Assembly: GCA_903870815.1 (NCBI GenBank)
Contig: CAIQEI010000092.1
Location: forward strand, 1 to 32,756
Length of the DNA: 32,756 nt
DNA from: an uncultured Verrucomicrobia subdivision 3 bacterium
GTDB taxonomy: Bacteria > Verrucomicrobiota > Verrucomicrobiia > Limisphaerales > UBA11358
Direction of reading: 5' to 3'
The notes under the pieces were generated by a model that was given only the letters and a program-made list of their open reading frames with translations, was not told where the DNA came from and ran no database searches. Made by a program: the position numbers and the translations under genes. Shown piece by piece: positions 1-6,541 of the stretch; position 1 is the stretch's first letter, and every line of letters begins with the position of its first letter.

Positions 1-200
1 CATCCACACTTTATCAGCACCAGCCTTTTGTCGCTGGTAAGTCGGCACAGTTTGTGGCAGGTCATTGGCTTTGGGTTGCGCGCCAAGGATTCGGGCGCGG
101 AGACATTCAGGCTACAGTCGAGGTTGCGATGGATGGTTCTACAAATCGTGTTGTTCTACAGTTATTGGATAGCCAAAACCCACCACCCCAAGGGTTCTAG
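1..200 (+). CDS. 3' end of a small secreted protein, paralogue of the next gene
   Basis: The frame starting at base 3 is open to a TAG at 198-200, and the gene is cut by the window edge. The visible C-terminus contains FVAGHWLWVARQGFGRGDIQ and ATVEVAMDGSTNRVVLQLLD. These align almost residue for residue with FVAGRWSWRQLGNGDIEATV and DLAADGSTNQVVLNRL of the gene at 321-614. That match shows this frame is the real one, although another frame is also open here. Function is unknown; by analogy with the paralogue it is probably a small lipoprotein. It ends about 40 bases before a hairpin element that recurs after the following genes. Confidence 0.75.
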   Translation, partial: STLYQHQPFVAGKSAQFVAGHWLWVARQGFGRGDIQATVEVAMDGSTNRVVLQLLDSQNPPPQGF

Positions 201-240
201 ATATATTTATGACGTTGCCTAATAATTACCAGGAATCCCC

Positions 241-295
241 TTGACGCTGGCAATTCCGATTTCGCGGTTCACGCCACGAATTGATGGTGGCTACT
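241..295 (+). repeat. attC-like hairpin element, copy 1
   Basis: TTCGCGG at 261-267 faces CCACGAA at 274-280 across the loop TTCACG, giving a 7-bp stem with one mismatch, followed by TGATGGTGGCT. The same core recurs at 1029-1104, 1491-1554 and 2384-2453, each time between a gene end and the next gene start. GCCTAAT at 217-223 could be a decayed integron R'' box (RYYYAAC). No convincing GTTRRRY box follows this copy. Confidence 0.6.
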
Positions 296-320
296 TTCGG
301 AGGCGGATCGCAGACACATT

Positions 321-614
321 ATGAAAACATCACGAATCATTCTTTTCGCGCTCCTGCTAGTTAGTTGCACAAGCACGCACCAGCACGCATCGCTGACCGA
401 AGATCAAGCCAAGGCAGTCGCTATACACCTGGCAAACGAGAAGGCTGCCACGGTATATCAATGCGAGCCCTTTCATGATGGACAGCCACCCAAGTTTGTG
501 GCGGGTCGCTGGTCTTGGAGACAGCTAGGCAATGGCGATATCGAGGCCACTGTCGACTTGGCAGCGGATGGTTCGACAAATCAAGTAGTCCTAAACCGAT
601 TGACAGGATTATGA
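321..614 (+). CDS. small putative lipoprotein of unknown function
   Basis: This is a 97-residue protein. The N-terminus MKTSRIILFALLLVSCTS is a lipoprotein signal, with positive residues, a hydrophobic run and a Cys at position 16 after LLVS, so a lipid anchor in an envelope membrane is expected. The mature part holds the block FVAGRWSWRQLGNGDIEATV that is shared with the truncated gene ending at 200. The stop TGA (612-614) overlaps the ATG of the next gene as ATGA, so the two are probably translationally coupled. No family was recognised. The gene lies between two copies of the attC-like hairpin, as the first gene of a two-gene cassette-like unit. Confidence 0.75.
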   Translation: MKTSRIILFALLLVSCTSTHQHASLTEDQAKAVAIHLANEKAATVYQCEPFHDGQPPKFVAGRWSWRQLGNGDIEATVDLAADGSTNQVVLNRLTGL

Positions 615-1012
615 AAACTATCGCCATTATTATTTTTGTCGCCGTTGGGTTGTTGGCTCAAGCAGCCGACAAAATGTTTGATGACGAGTTGGCTAGAAAA
701 GCAGTGGCAGTCCTTCGCGTCCGTTTGATCGACAATCCTTGGCCGTTGCCAAGGTATCCTTTCACACAGTATAGAGTGAATGTCTCCCAGGTGATCAAAA
801 ACGAGTCAGATCAGAATCTAAATCAAACCATTACGGTTTCAGCATACAAGGGCCAGGAGGGAGTGCCGGCGGAAGAATGCGCGATTTACATCGAGCGCTA
901 TAATGTAGCAAACCGGGAATTCAACAATACGAACGGGACGATTTGGATGCTTGTCGGCGGGAATGCCACCAACGGTGTCAGCCATATTGGCGGAAAGGCA
1001 GCATTGCGATGA
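611..1012 (+). CDS. small secreted protein of unknown function
   Basis: The protein has 133 residues if it starts at the ATG at 611, which overlaps the previous stop as ATGA. An upstream in-frame ATG at 515 would overlap the preceding gene by 100 bases and lacks a signal peptide directly behind it. MKTIAIIIFVAVGLLAQAAD is a clear signal peptide with likely cleavage after the Ala residues near position 19, so export is predicted. The mature part is mixed alpha/beta in appearance, with NVSQVIKNESDQNLNQTITV and a glycine-rich end (VGGNATNGVSHIGG). No family was recognised. An attC-like hairpin begins 16 bases after the stop. Confidence 0.7.
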   Translation: MKTIAIIIFVAVGLLAQAADKMFDDELARKAVAVLRVRLIDNPWPLPRYPFTQYRVNVSQVIKNESDQNLNQTITVSAYKGQEGVPAEECAIYIERYNVANREFNNTNGTIWMLVGGNATNGVSHIGGKAALR

Positions 1013-1028
1013 CGTGGAGTTTCAAGTT

Positions 1029-1104
1029 GCCACCCGCTGATGGCTCGGGGTGTCCGCTTTCGCGGTTCTCGCCACGTGTCGGCGGTGGCTCAGCTAAGTT
1101 AGGC
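1029..1104 (+). repeat. attC-like hairpin element, copy 2 (ends in GTTAGGC)
   Basis: The outer arms GCCACC (1029-1034) and GGTGGC (1084-1089) pair, and the pairing extends inward with one extra-helical C. The inner core is TCGCGG/CCACG. Eight bases after the outer arm comes GTTAGGC (1098-1104), a match to the integron R' consensus GTTRRRY. The next gene starts 16 bases later. Bulged bases, a terminal GTTRRRY and a short distance to the next ORF are properties of attC sites. The matching left box (GCCTAAC) is not visible, so this copy may be degenerate. Confidence 0.6.
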
Positions 1105-1120
1105 ATCGTTTCACACTTTA

Positions 1121-1467
1121 TGCGAATATTACATATCACTACGGCAGCTATGATGGCCGTATTTATCATCGGTTGCTCGAAGCAGCACTCGGCACACAAG
1201 CTTTCCATTACGAAAGATTTGGGTGTCGTGGAGCTTGTGGAAGGGACACCACAGCACTTCACCCTCGGAGGTCAAGGAAGCTGCACACTCACCGGCAAAC
1301 ACCTTACCGATGGCATCGAGATTGATTTCGTGATTGAGCTGACCCACCAAAACGGGGCAGTTGACACCTTGAGCAGACCCACGATTACTACCGCACCCGG
1401 CCAGCATTGCGTGGTCGAAACTGCCAATGGAAATATTGGTCTGACGCCTACATGGAAGACACCATGA
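1121..1467 (+). CDS. small putative lipoprotein of unknown function
   Basis: The protein has 115 residues from the ATG at 1121, 16 bases after the GTTAGGC box. The upstream start at 943 would run through the preceding gene and the repeat, so it was rejected. The N-terminus ITTAAMMAVFIIGCSKQHS carries a lipobox-like IIGC with Cys 19, so a lipid-anchored envelope protein is expected. The rest looks like a beta-rich domain (HFTLGGQGSCTLTGKHLTDG, IDFVIELTHQNGAVDTLSRP) with two further Cys that could form a disulfide. No family was recognised. It is the only gene between attC-like copies 2 and 3. Confidence 0.7.
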
Positions 1468-1490
1468 CGATGACAAACCGGCCGGAGCAG

Positions 1491-1554
1491 TTGGCGCTTG
1501 CCGCTCCGAAATCGCGGTTCAAGCCGCGAGTCGGCGGTGGCTGGTACGTTAAGA
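1491..1554 (+). repeat. attC-like hairpin element, copy 3
   Basis: TCGCGG (1512-1517) and CCGCGA (1524-1529) form a perfect 6-bp stem with loop TTCAAG. The flanks GCCGCTCCG and CGGCGGTGGC extend it imperfectly. GTTAAGA (1548-1554) lies 12 bases after the start of GGTGG and fits GTTRRRY except for the last base. This is the most symmetrical copy of the family. Confidence 0.6.
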
Positions 1555-1601
1555 CGCAGCGCGCGCAACTTTATCGTGAGTTGGTTGTTTGACAGGAGAG
1601 C

Positions 1602-2378
1602 ATGAAAAATCGCACCTCACTTATTATTTTAGCATCACTGACATTGGCTTTGGCTGGTTGTTCCACGTCGACTCCAAAAGTTGCGAGCAGCCGCCCACCG
1701 GATGTCACGATAGCGACGCCTCCTCAATACAAGGTTTACACTGACAGCCAGCGCGAACCCAAGGGTAGCATTACTACCTGGTCGGCGAAAAATTCCGAAG
1801 CCAGCGTGGTTTTCAACTTTCATAACGAAACGTCCGGGTCGAACTGGTTGGTAAATCTCCGGCTGGCCGATGGGTACGAAATCCAGGCCAACAAACCGGA
1901 TGAGCGTGAGCCGAAAGGCAGCCACAATCATTATTGGGATTCGGTGGGCACCAATGGCGCCTACAACCCGAACATCTACGTTTACCTCCACAATAGCATC
2001 TCAGGTTCAAACTGGATAGCTTCCATATCCGCCTATAAAACTATCACGCTTCCCTATATACTCAGGGACGTTGATACAGGAGTCACTTTTGAAGTCGAAG
2101 CGGACGGGCGGCACGTTAGTGCAACCGACATCTATGGCGCATTACTTTGGTATCGTGATCCATTTGCCGATGCGCACATGGAGTATTACCGGACGGATAA
2201 ACCGAAAATAGTCGATTTTTATATCTGTAAGCGCAAGCCGTCAGAAGACTGGACAATTGTTGAGCAGGTATTGGGCAAAAAAGGAGTCAGCGTATGGATT
2301 GCCATTCGCTATAATTCTTCTCAAGCTGGTTTTATGGACCCTGCCACCGGTGATTTCTATTTTACGGGACAATTATGA
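1602..2378 (+). CDS. putative lipoprotein with an internal duplication
   Basis: The protein has 258 residues. A good ribosome binding site, AGGAG, lies seven bases before the ATG. MKNRTSLIILASLTLALAGC is a textbook lipoprotein signal with LAGC and Cys 20. The mature protein holds two related segments. One carries SQREPKGSITTW then NFHNETSGSNWLVNL. The other carries DEREPKGSHNHYW then YLHNSISGSNWIASI. A REPKGS...SGSNW unit therefore occurs twice, about 60 residues apart. The C-terminal half (YYRTDKPKIVDFYICKRKPS and onward) looks like a globular domain. No family was recognised. It is the last gene before the fourth attC-like copy. Confidence 0.75.
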   Translation: MKNRTSLIILASLTLALAGCSTSTPKVASSRPPDVTIATPPQYKVYTDSQREPKGSITTWSAKNSEASVVFNFHNETSGSNWLVNLRLADGYEIQANKPDEREPKGSHNHYWDSVGTNGAYNPNIYVYLHNSISGSNWIASISAYKTITLPYILRDVDTGVTFEVEADGRHVSATDIYGALLWYRDPFADAHMEYYRTDKPKIVDFYICKRKPSEDWTIVEQVLGKKGVSVWIAIRYNSSQAGFMDPATGDFYFTGQL

Positions 2379-2383
2379 CCCGG

Positions 2384-2453
2384 GGCCACAGTTTGGAGTG
2401 GCAGTCCCGCAATCGCGGTTTACATCGCGAGCCGGCGGTGGAATTCTGTCTGG
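2384..2453 (+). repeat. attC-like hairpin element, copy 4
   Basis: CCAC (2386-2389) can pair with GTGG (2438-2441), and inside it TCGCG (2413-2417) pairs with CGCGA (2426-2430). The CCGGCGGTGG block of the other copies is kept. GTCTGGGC follows where copy 2 has GTTAGGC, so the presumed right box has decayed. It separates the last small lipoprotein gene from the prepilin gene. Confidence 0.5.
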
Positions 2454-2501
2454 GCGGTAATCCCAGTTGAAACAAATGTGAAACTACGGTGTCATAAAGA
2501 C

Positions 2502-3242
2502 ATGAACCTGCGCCGCGCGTTCACGCTCATCGAGCTGCTCGTGGTCATCGCCATAATCGCGATTCTGGCGGCGCTGCTGCTCCCGGCTTTGGCTGCCGCC
2601 AAGAAGAAGGCCAAAGCCGTCAATTGCCTTTCCAACCTGAAGCAGTTCGGCCTCGCGCAGAGCTTATACGCAGGCGACTTTCAAGATTGTTTCCCTCAGT
2701 CGGGCAATAATTTCTGGGTGATGCCGCTGATTGACCTGCCCAATCTGTTGCAACCCTACCTGAAAAACACCACCCCGGCCATCTTCCAGTGTCCACTCGA
2801 AACAGGGACGGCTTTCAGCGTGCTGGAGGCGCAGTGGTTCGGGCCAATGAACGGCAAATCGGCCAGCGACATCACGGTGCCGACTTCGTATTACTATTAT
2901 CTGGCGTTTTACGGCTCGCTGGCTCAGCCGAGCGGTTCGCCGCCAGTGCCCGCCTCCCCGACCCGGCATCGAACCACCGAGGTTCAATATTCATCAGGGA
3001 AAATCCTGCAAGCCTGTTATACCAGCAGCCAGGCGGGGAATCGGTTCTTCTTGAGCGATCTTCCGCCATATACGGATAATGCCCACAGCCCATCGGGTAT
3101 GAATCTGCTGCTGGTGGATGGTCATGCTCAGTTCGCCAACTACGACAATTTTAACCCCATTGAGGATCCCTATTTGACCTATACCGATGGTCACGCCTAC
3201 AATTACGACTGGTCGCCGCTGACGGATCGAAACGTGCAATAA
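2502..3242 (+). CDS. prepilin-type N-terminal cleavage/methylation protein
   Basis: The protein has 246 residues from the ATG at 2502. An upstream GTG at 2478 adds eight residues and is possible, but it would give an unusually long leader. [20 protein letters not shown] is a type IV prepilin signal that would be cut before Phe 7, with Glu 11 as the conserved pseudopilin residue. The hydrophobic helix continues with [16 protein letters not shown]. The C-terminal part holds [17 protein letters not shown], close to the H-X9-DG motif typical of the many such proteins in Verrucomicrobia and Planctomycetes, but here with ten residues between His and DG. It is probably an envelope or extracellular pseudopilin-like protein whose individual role is unknown. 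Confidence 0.9.
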   Translation: MNLRRAFTLIELLVVIAIIAILAALLLPALAAAKKKAKAVNCLSNLKQFGLAQSLYAGDFQDCFPQSGNNFWVMPLIDLPNLLQPYLKNTTPAIFQCPLETGTAFSVLEAQWFGPMNGKSASDITVPTSYYYYLAFYGSLAQPSGSPPVPASPTRHRTTEVQYSSGKILQACYTSSQAGNRFFLSDLPPYTDNAHSPSGMNLLLVDGHAQFANYDNFNPIEDPYLTYTDGHAYNYDWSPLTDRNVQ

Positions 3243-3309
3243 GGAAAAAGGGTTCTTAACTTTGCAAACACTCTGCCGTAGTTTTGAGGCATGGCTCCCA
3301 TAAACTCGT

Positions 3310-3376
3310 GTGGGATACGAAGGCAGATATCCCACGCGGTTGCGCGATTGACGCTGTCTTGACAAACTTGTATCAA
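3310..3376 (+). promoter_or_regulatory. inverted repeat plus sigma70-like promoter before the 3384 gene
   Basis: GTGGGATA (3310-3317) and TATCCCAC (3328-3335) form a perfect 8-bp inverted repeat with a 10-base spacer. Just behind it lie TTGACG (3348-3353), 17 bases, then TATCAA (3371-3376). The ATG follows seven bases after this -10 candidate, which would make the transcript leaderless or nearly so. The repeat could be an operator, or a weak end signal for the prepilin gene. Confidence 0.35.
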
Positions 3377-3383
3377 ACATCAC

Positions 3384-4739
3384 ATGAAAACCTTTCTTCG
3401 GTGGTTGCTGTTTATTTTTCTGGGGTTGGGGTTGTTGGCGACGCTATTTTATGCCGAAGAAGATTGGCGCGGCTGGCACGCGTGGAACAAATGCAAACGC
3501 GAATTCAAAGCCAAAGGGACGGAGATGGATTGGAACGCCTATATTCCGCCGCCCGTGTCGGATGATGAGAATTTTTTCGAGGCACCGAAGATGGCCGATT
3601 GGTTTATCCGGGGACATCATGGCGAACAATTGCAAGATCCCTTTAAAAATCCAGACACGACCAGTGAGATTAAGACCGAATCTGCGGCGCGCAATTACCT
3701 GGCTTGGAGCGACCAGTTTCGCACGAACTTCAACTTGATTCGCGAGGCGCTCAAACGTCCTTATGCGCGAATGGGCGGGGACTATTCCAAGCTAGCTGAA
3801 CAACCGGTTCCGAACTTCGTGAGCGTTCGGATTGTTGCCCAGACGCTCGCGCAGCGTGCCAAATGTGATTTACTGCTGGGCCAGCCAGACCAGGCGTTGG
3901 AGGAATTGACGTTGATGCATGACATGTGTCGTTTGCTGGAAGCCGCGCCGACGGGCAAACCAATGATCTTAGTGTCGGCGATGATCAACGTCGCCGTCAG
4001 CAGACTTTTTGTGGACACCGTCGCGAACGGTTTCCAGATTCACGCCTGGCAGGCGCCGCAACTGGCCACATTGCAAAAACAACTCGCAGACATCAACCTG
4101 ACGCCGTTCGTGTTTGAAGCATTCAAAGACGAAGCGGCAGGTTTAAGCCGCACCGCTCAAATCGACTGGATCCCAAGCCTGTTCAATATCAATAATTCGG
4201 TGAAAGCAAAGTGGACGACCAAAATTATCTCGTGGTTCTGGCCACGCGGCTGGACCTATCAAAACATGGTTAACGTCGCCACGCTTGAACAGAAGCCGCT
4301 GGCAGGCTTTGACATCGCGGACGACACGATTGTGCCGCGCAAATGTGAAGCAGCATCCCGCGAAGTTGACCGGTTTTTAAAGCATAAATCGCCCTTCAAG
4401 CTTCTGGCCGCCATTGCCATTCCCAATTTTACCAAGGCAGAACAATCCCTGGCATTTAACCAAACCCTGGCCAACGAAGCCCAGATCGTATGTGCGCTGG
4501 AGCGTTACCGCCTTGCGTTTGGATATTATCCGGCAACCTTGGGTGCGCTGGTGCCGAGGTTCATCGAGGAACTGCCGCACGACATCATCGGCGGGGAGCC
4601 ATTGCATTATCGGCGCACGGAGGGCGGGAAGTTTCTGCTCTACTCCGTCGGCTGGAATGAAAGGGATGACGATGGCCAGCCCGGAACTCTCGCGAATGTC
4701 AAACATGGCGACTGGGTCTGGGGATATCCCAAGCCGTAA
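3384..4739 (+). CDS. membrane-anchored protein with pseudopilin-like C-terminus
   Basis: The protein has 451 residues. An N-terminal membrane helix (FLRWLLFIFLGLGLLATLFY, about residues 4-23) is followed by a large, mostly helical exported domain. A short hydrophobic stretch at about 337-345 (LLAAIAIPNF) comes before the C-terminal block YRLAFGYYPATLGALVPRFI and LLYSVGWNERDDDGQPGT. That block resembles the C-terminal part of type II secretion major pseudopilins. Related proteins are common in Verrucomicrobia genomes without an assigned role. The anchor suggests a periplasmic orientation. The gene stands alone behind a promoter-like sequence, with no visible partner besides the prepilin gene upstream. 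Confidence 0.8.
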   Translation: MKTFLRWLLFIFLGLGLLATLFYAEEDWRGWHAWNKCKREFKAKGTEMDWNAYIPPPVSDDENFFEAPKMADWFIRGHHGEQLQDPFKNPDTTSEIKTESAARNYLAWSDQFRTNFNLIREALKRPYARMGGDYSKLAEQPVPNFVSVRIVAQTLAQRAKCDLLLGQPDQALEELTLMHDMCRLLEAAPTGKPMILVSAMINVAVSRLFVDTVANGFQIHAWQAPQLATLQKQLADINLTPFVFEAFKDEAAGLSRTAQIDWIPSLFNINNSVKAKWTTKIISWFWPRGWTYQNMVNVATLEQKPLAGFDIADDTIVPRKCEAASREVDRFLKHKSPFKLLAAIAIPNFTKAEQSLAFNQTLANEAQIVCALERYRLAFGYYPATLGALVPRFIEELPHDIIGGEPLHYRRTEGGKFLLYSVGWNERDDDGQPGTLANVKHGDWVWGYPKP

Positions 4740-4794
4740 GCAAACCTGCAGCGGAATTAATAAGCGCAGGGTCAAGTACCATCCGCTTCGGCAA

Positions 4795-4868
4795 AATTAT
4801 CACAAGCCCCGGCCGAGGCCGCTCCACCCGAAAATCTTCCTTCGGATTTTCGTCCCGTCCGGGCAGAG
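4795..4868 (-). repeat. dispersed intergenic repeat, inverted copy
   Basis: Read on the minus strand this has GGACGGGACGAAAA at one end and TTTTCGGGTGGAGCGGCCT...TGTGATAAT at the other. Both ends recur around 7668-7755 on the plus strand. Inside, CGAAAATC (4829-4836) and GATTTTCG (4845-4852) form a perfect hairpin without a T tract, so this is a repeat element and not a clear terminator. Confidence 0.65.
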
Positions 4869-5012
4869 GCGTGTTCAATGGGGCTTTCGACTGCCAGTAA
4901 AACTGCAAGTAAATCTAGCTGGATAGTCGGTTCTGGTTAACCCCCGTTACCCGAAGTTTTTTGAAAATAACCTTGAAACCCCAATGAAATTGGCAGATAA
5001 TTGGCTTGTCGG

Positions 5013-5048
5013 CAAAAAAAAGAGGCCGGACACTACTCCGGGCTTTTT
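5013..5048. terminator. bidirectional rho-independent terminator candidate
   Basis: AGGCCGG and CCGGGCT pair with one mismatch around an eight-base loop. A run of eight A precedes the stem and a run of five T follows it, so either strand would give a hairpin with a U tract. On the plus strand it lies about 280 bases after the gene ending at 4739. On the minus strand it lies about 150 bases after the tiny candidate gene ending at 5202. Confidence 0.55.
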
Positions 5049-5125
5049 CAACAACACTTTAAATCTTTTCGGTTGGAGTCACTACTTCCAACGTCTTTAG
5101 ATTAACAGAATGGGGATTTTCGTCT

Positions 5126-5145
5126 TGTCACCAGAGCTGGTGACA
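5126..5145. repeat. short palindrome, possible operator
   Basis: TGTCACCA and TGGTGACA are perfect 8-bp arms around GAGC. The element sits in a non-coding stretch with no T tract nearby. It could be a protein binding site, but nothing in the sequence identifies a regulator. Confidence 0.3.
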
Positions 5146-5201
5146 GTGCATGCCGCACGGGCCATTTTCCGGCGGGGCAGCGGCAGGACGGCCATCACTG
5201 A

Positions 5202-5327
5202 TCAACCCTCGTCATTGGCTGAGCCTTCGTAAAGGACCCGGCCGGTGCGTTTGCAAATCACCACCACGCTCGATGATTTTGCCGGCTTGCGCGCGGTTTT
5301 TTGTATTTTTTTGCGGGCCTTGAGCAT
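5202..5327 (-). CDS. tiny basic protein candidate (41 residues)
   Basis: This is an ATG-started frame of 41 residues. It has a Lys/Arg-rich N-terminus (MLKARKKIQKTARKPAKSSS) followed by VVVICKRTGRVLYEGSANDE, whose alternating hydrophobic pattern looks like a short beta hairpin. It is in the same orientation as the DUF488 gene and lies between it and the bidirectional terminator. There is no strong ribosome binding site and no recognised family. The protein-like composition is the only positive sign. Confidence 0.35.
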   Translation of the reverse strand: MLKARKKIQKTARKPAKSSSVVVICKRTGRVLYEGSANDEG

Positions 5328-5352
5328 GACGCCTGAATTTAACTCTTAGGCT

Positions 5353-5400
5353 ACCCGGACGGGACGAAAAGTGCGAGCCGGTGGCAGCGCCACGGGCAAT
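5353..5400 (+). repeat. dispersed intergenic repeat with GTGGC/GCCAC palindrome
   Basis: CCGGACGGGACGAAAAGTGC followed by GAGCCGGTGGCAGCGCCACG is nearly identical to 6712-6760, and its first part also matches 7668-7690. GTGGC and GCCAC form a small hairpin over AGC. It is part of the same repeat family as 4795-4868. Confidence 0.65.
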
Positions 5401-5416
5401 CAAGCCAGCTTCACCT

Positions 5417-5457
5417 CATCCGGCCCGCGGCCACCTTCTCCCCCCGGGCGGAGAAGG
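5417..5457. repeat. palindromic element with CCTTCTCC/GGAGAAGG arms
   Basis: CCTTCTCC (5434-5441) and GGAGAAGG (5450-5457) are perfect arms, preceded by CATCCGGCCCGCGGCCA. This form (CATCCGGCC...CCTTCTCCCC...GGGGAGAAGG) resembles a palindromic spacer element seen in many bacterial genomes. ATTTTTT follows on the plus strand, so it could also end plus-strand transcripts, but no plus-strand gene lies nearby. Confidence 0.5.
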
Positions 5458-5510
5458 ATTTTTTCGGTTGGACAGGCGTTCCCGAGGCTACTAATGGCTC
5501 GCGATCGCGT

Positions 5511-5963
5511 TTAGACGATGTGCTGGATGGAGAGGTTGCCCCAGCGTTTTTGGAGGTAATCCACGACCAGGCGGCGGTGACAATGATGCGGCGTGTCCTC
5601 GCTGCATAGCAGGCAGCCGCCGGACAGAAGCAACGGGTCAATTTTGTCCTCAATGTGGCGCTCGGCCATCAAGCCGAGAAAATCATGTTCGTAGGCGTCC
5701 CAACTGCCGTTGCCCTTTTTATAGGCGTCGAACATCGGTCGGGAGGGCGCGAGCAACGGTGCTTCGACGTATTCCACATCGAGGATCTCCTTCAAAAAAT
5801 ATTTCAGGTCGTCCCTTTTGCTGAAACCGGCAAGCTGCGAAACCTTGTTGAGCCGGACATCCACCACGCGCTTGACGCCGGCGGCGCGCAATTTCTCAAA
5901 AAATTGACCGGCGGTTTTTTTGGTGAAACCGACGGTGAAAACATTGATGCGTTCGGTTGGCAT
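5511..5963 (-). CDS. DUF488 family protein
   Basis: The protein has 150 residues from the ATG at 5963. Longer starts upstream give no recognisable sequence. The N-terminal NVFTVGFTKKTAGQFFEKLR and VDVRLN match the start of DUF488 domains. The C-terminal LLCSEDTPHHCHRRLVVDYL is the family's Cys/His signature (LLC-E-----CHR). Length is typical for the family. The biochemical role of DUF488 is unknown. It is a small cytoplasmic protein, and the conserved Cys-His motif suggests metal or nucleotide chemistry, which is inference. It is surrounded by minus-strand small genes and repeats. Confidence 0.9.
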   Translation of the reverse strand: MPTERINVFTVGFTKKTAGQFFEKLRAAGVKRVVDVRLNKVSQLAGFSKRDDLKYFLKEILDVEYVEAPLLAPSRPMFDAYKKGNGSWDAYEHDFLGLMAERHIEDKIDPLLLSGGCLLCSEDTPHHCHRRLVVDYLQKRWGNLSIQHIV

Positions 5964-6094
5964 AAAATCAGGGATGCACCGCATGCTCGCCGCACTCGTG
6001 ATAGGCGATTTTGGTACCGCGCCGGTCTTAAGCCTACGCAAACAATTCCTCGCGCGGCGTGAACAAATCGACACCGGCAGGAAATCGCACCAAG

Positions 6095-6172
6095 TTAACG
6101 GCGCCGGTTGTAGTAGTAGCCGCCGCCGCCCCCGAGCAATAACACAACCAGTACGATAAGGAGAATTGACAT
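6095..6172 (-). CDS. tiny one-helix membrane protein candidate (25 residues)
   Basis: ATG at 6170-6172 (minus strand) opens a 25-residue frame that ends in TAA at 6095. Residues 2-13 (SILLIVLVVLLL) are a hydrophobic helix, followed by five Gly, three Tyr, Asn and three Arg. The pattern recalls the very small DUF3309-like membrane proteins (hydrophobic stretch, then Gly/Tyr-rich part) found beside stress genes in many bacteria, but it is shorter than that family. AAGG lies about ten bases upstream as a weak ribosome binding site. It may be complete or a truncated relic. Confidence 0.45.
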   Translation of the reverse strand: MSILLIVLVVLLLGGGGGYYYNRRR

Positions 6173-6269
6173 GTTTGAACCTTAAGACTGGCTATGGCTT
6201 CGCGCCATGGGGTGTTTCCCTACCGGATCCGCAAAGGTTTTCAGCGGATGCACCGGTGTACGCGATGGC

Positions 6270-6506
6270 TTACGCTACGGTTAACTGGGCTTCAGCGCGA
6301 AGCCAATGCTCCACATCATGTCCGGGAATGGATCCACTCGCGGAGAACAGATGGTATGCCCGACGGGCGATGTCAGCATGGGAAGGTTTTACAACGGCAT
6401 GCCGTTGGTTGTGGTTGGGTGTCTTAACCGGCGCTGGGACATGAATTGACCCCAAATGGGCTGAATCTTCAGATTTCTGACTTTGGAAATAATGTTGTTG
6501 GTTCAT
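6270..6506 (-). CDS. DUF2934 domain protein
   Basis: The protein has 78 residues from the ATG at 6506. The frame is open further upstream, but that part runs into a dispersed repeat. DIARRAYHLFSASGSIPGHD and VEHWLRAEAQL near the C-terminus fit the DUF2934 pattern (I--RAY-----G---G----HWL-AE--L), a short helical domain of unknown function often found in small stress-related proteins. The N-terminal 40 residues are polar with several His and Asn and have no recognisable fold. There is no strong ribosome binding site, so the start is uncertain. Confidence 0.65.
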   Translation of the reverse strand: MNQQHYFQSQKSEDSAHLGSIHVPAPVKTPNHNQRHAVVKPSHADIARRAYHLFSASGSIPGHDVEHWLRAEAQLTVA

Positions 6507-6541
6507 GCAGTGAGAATAGTTCAGGACCTGACACCGGGCCA

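Noticed and set aside
28-222. 64-codon frame at the left edge
   Set aside because: The frame beginning at base 3 matches the paralogue at 321-614 residue by residue, so this one is a shadow.
5417-5467. Rho-independent terminator on the plus strand (hairpin then ATTTTTT)
   Set aside because: No plus-strand gene precedes it within 600 bases, and the sequence fits a widespread palindromic spacer element. It is kept only as a repeat.
5964-6094. Short minus-strand frames between the tiny membrane gene and DUF488 (for example one ending TPREELFA)
   Set aside because: Frames of under 20 codons, with stops between them and no start signal; probably non-coding or long-decayed sequence.
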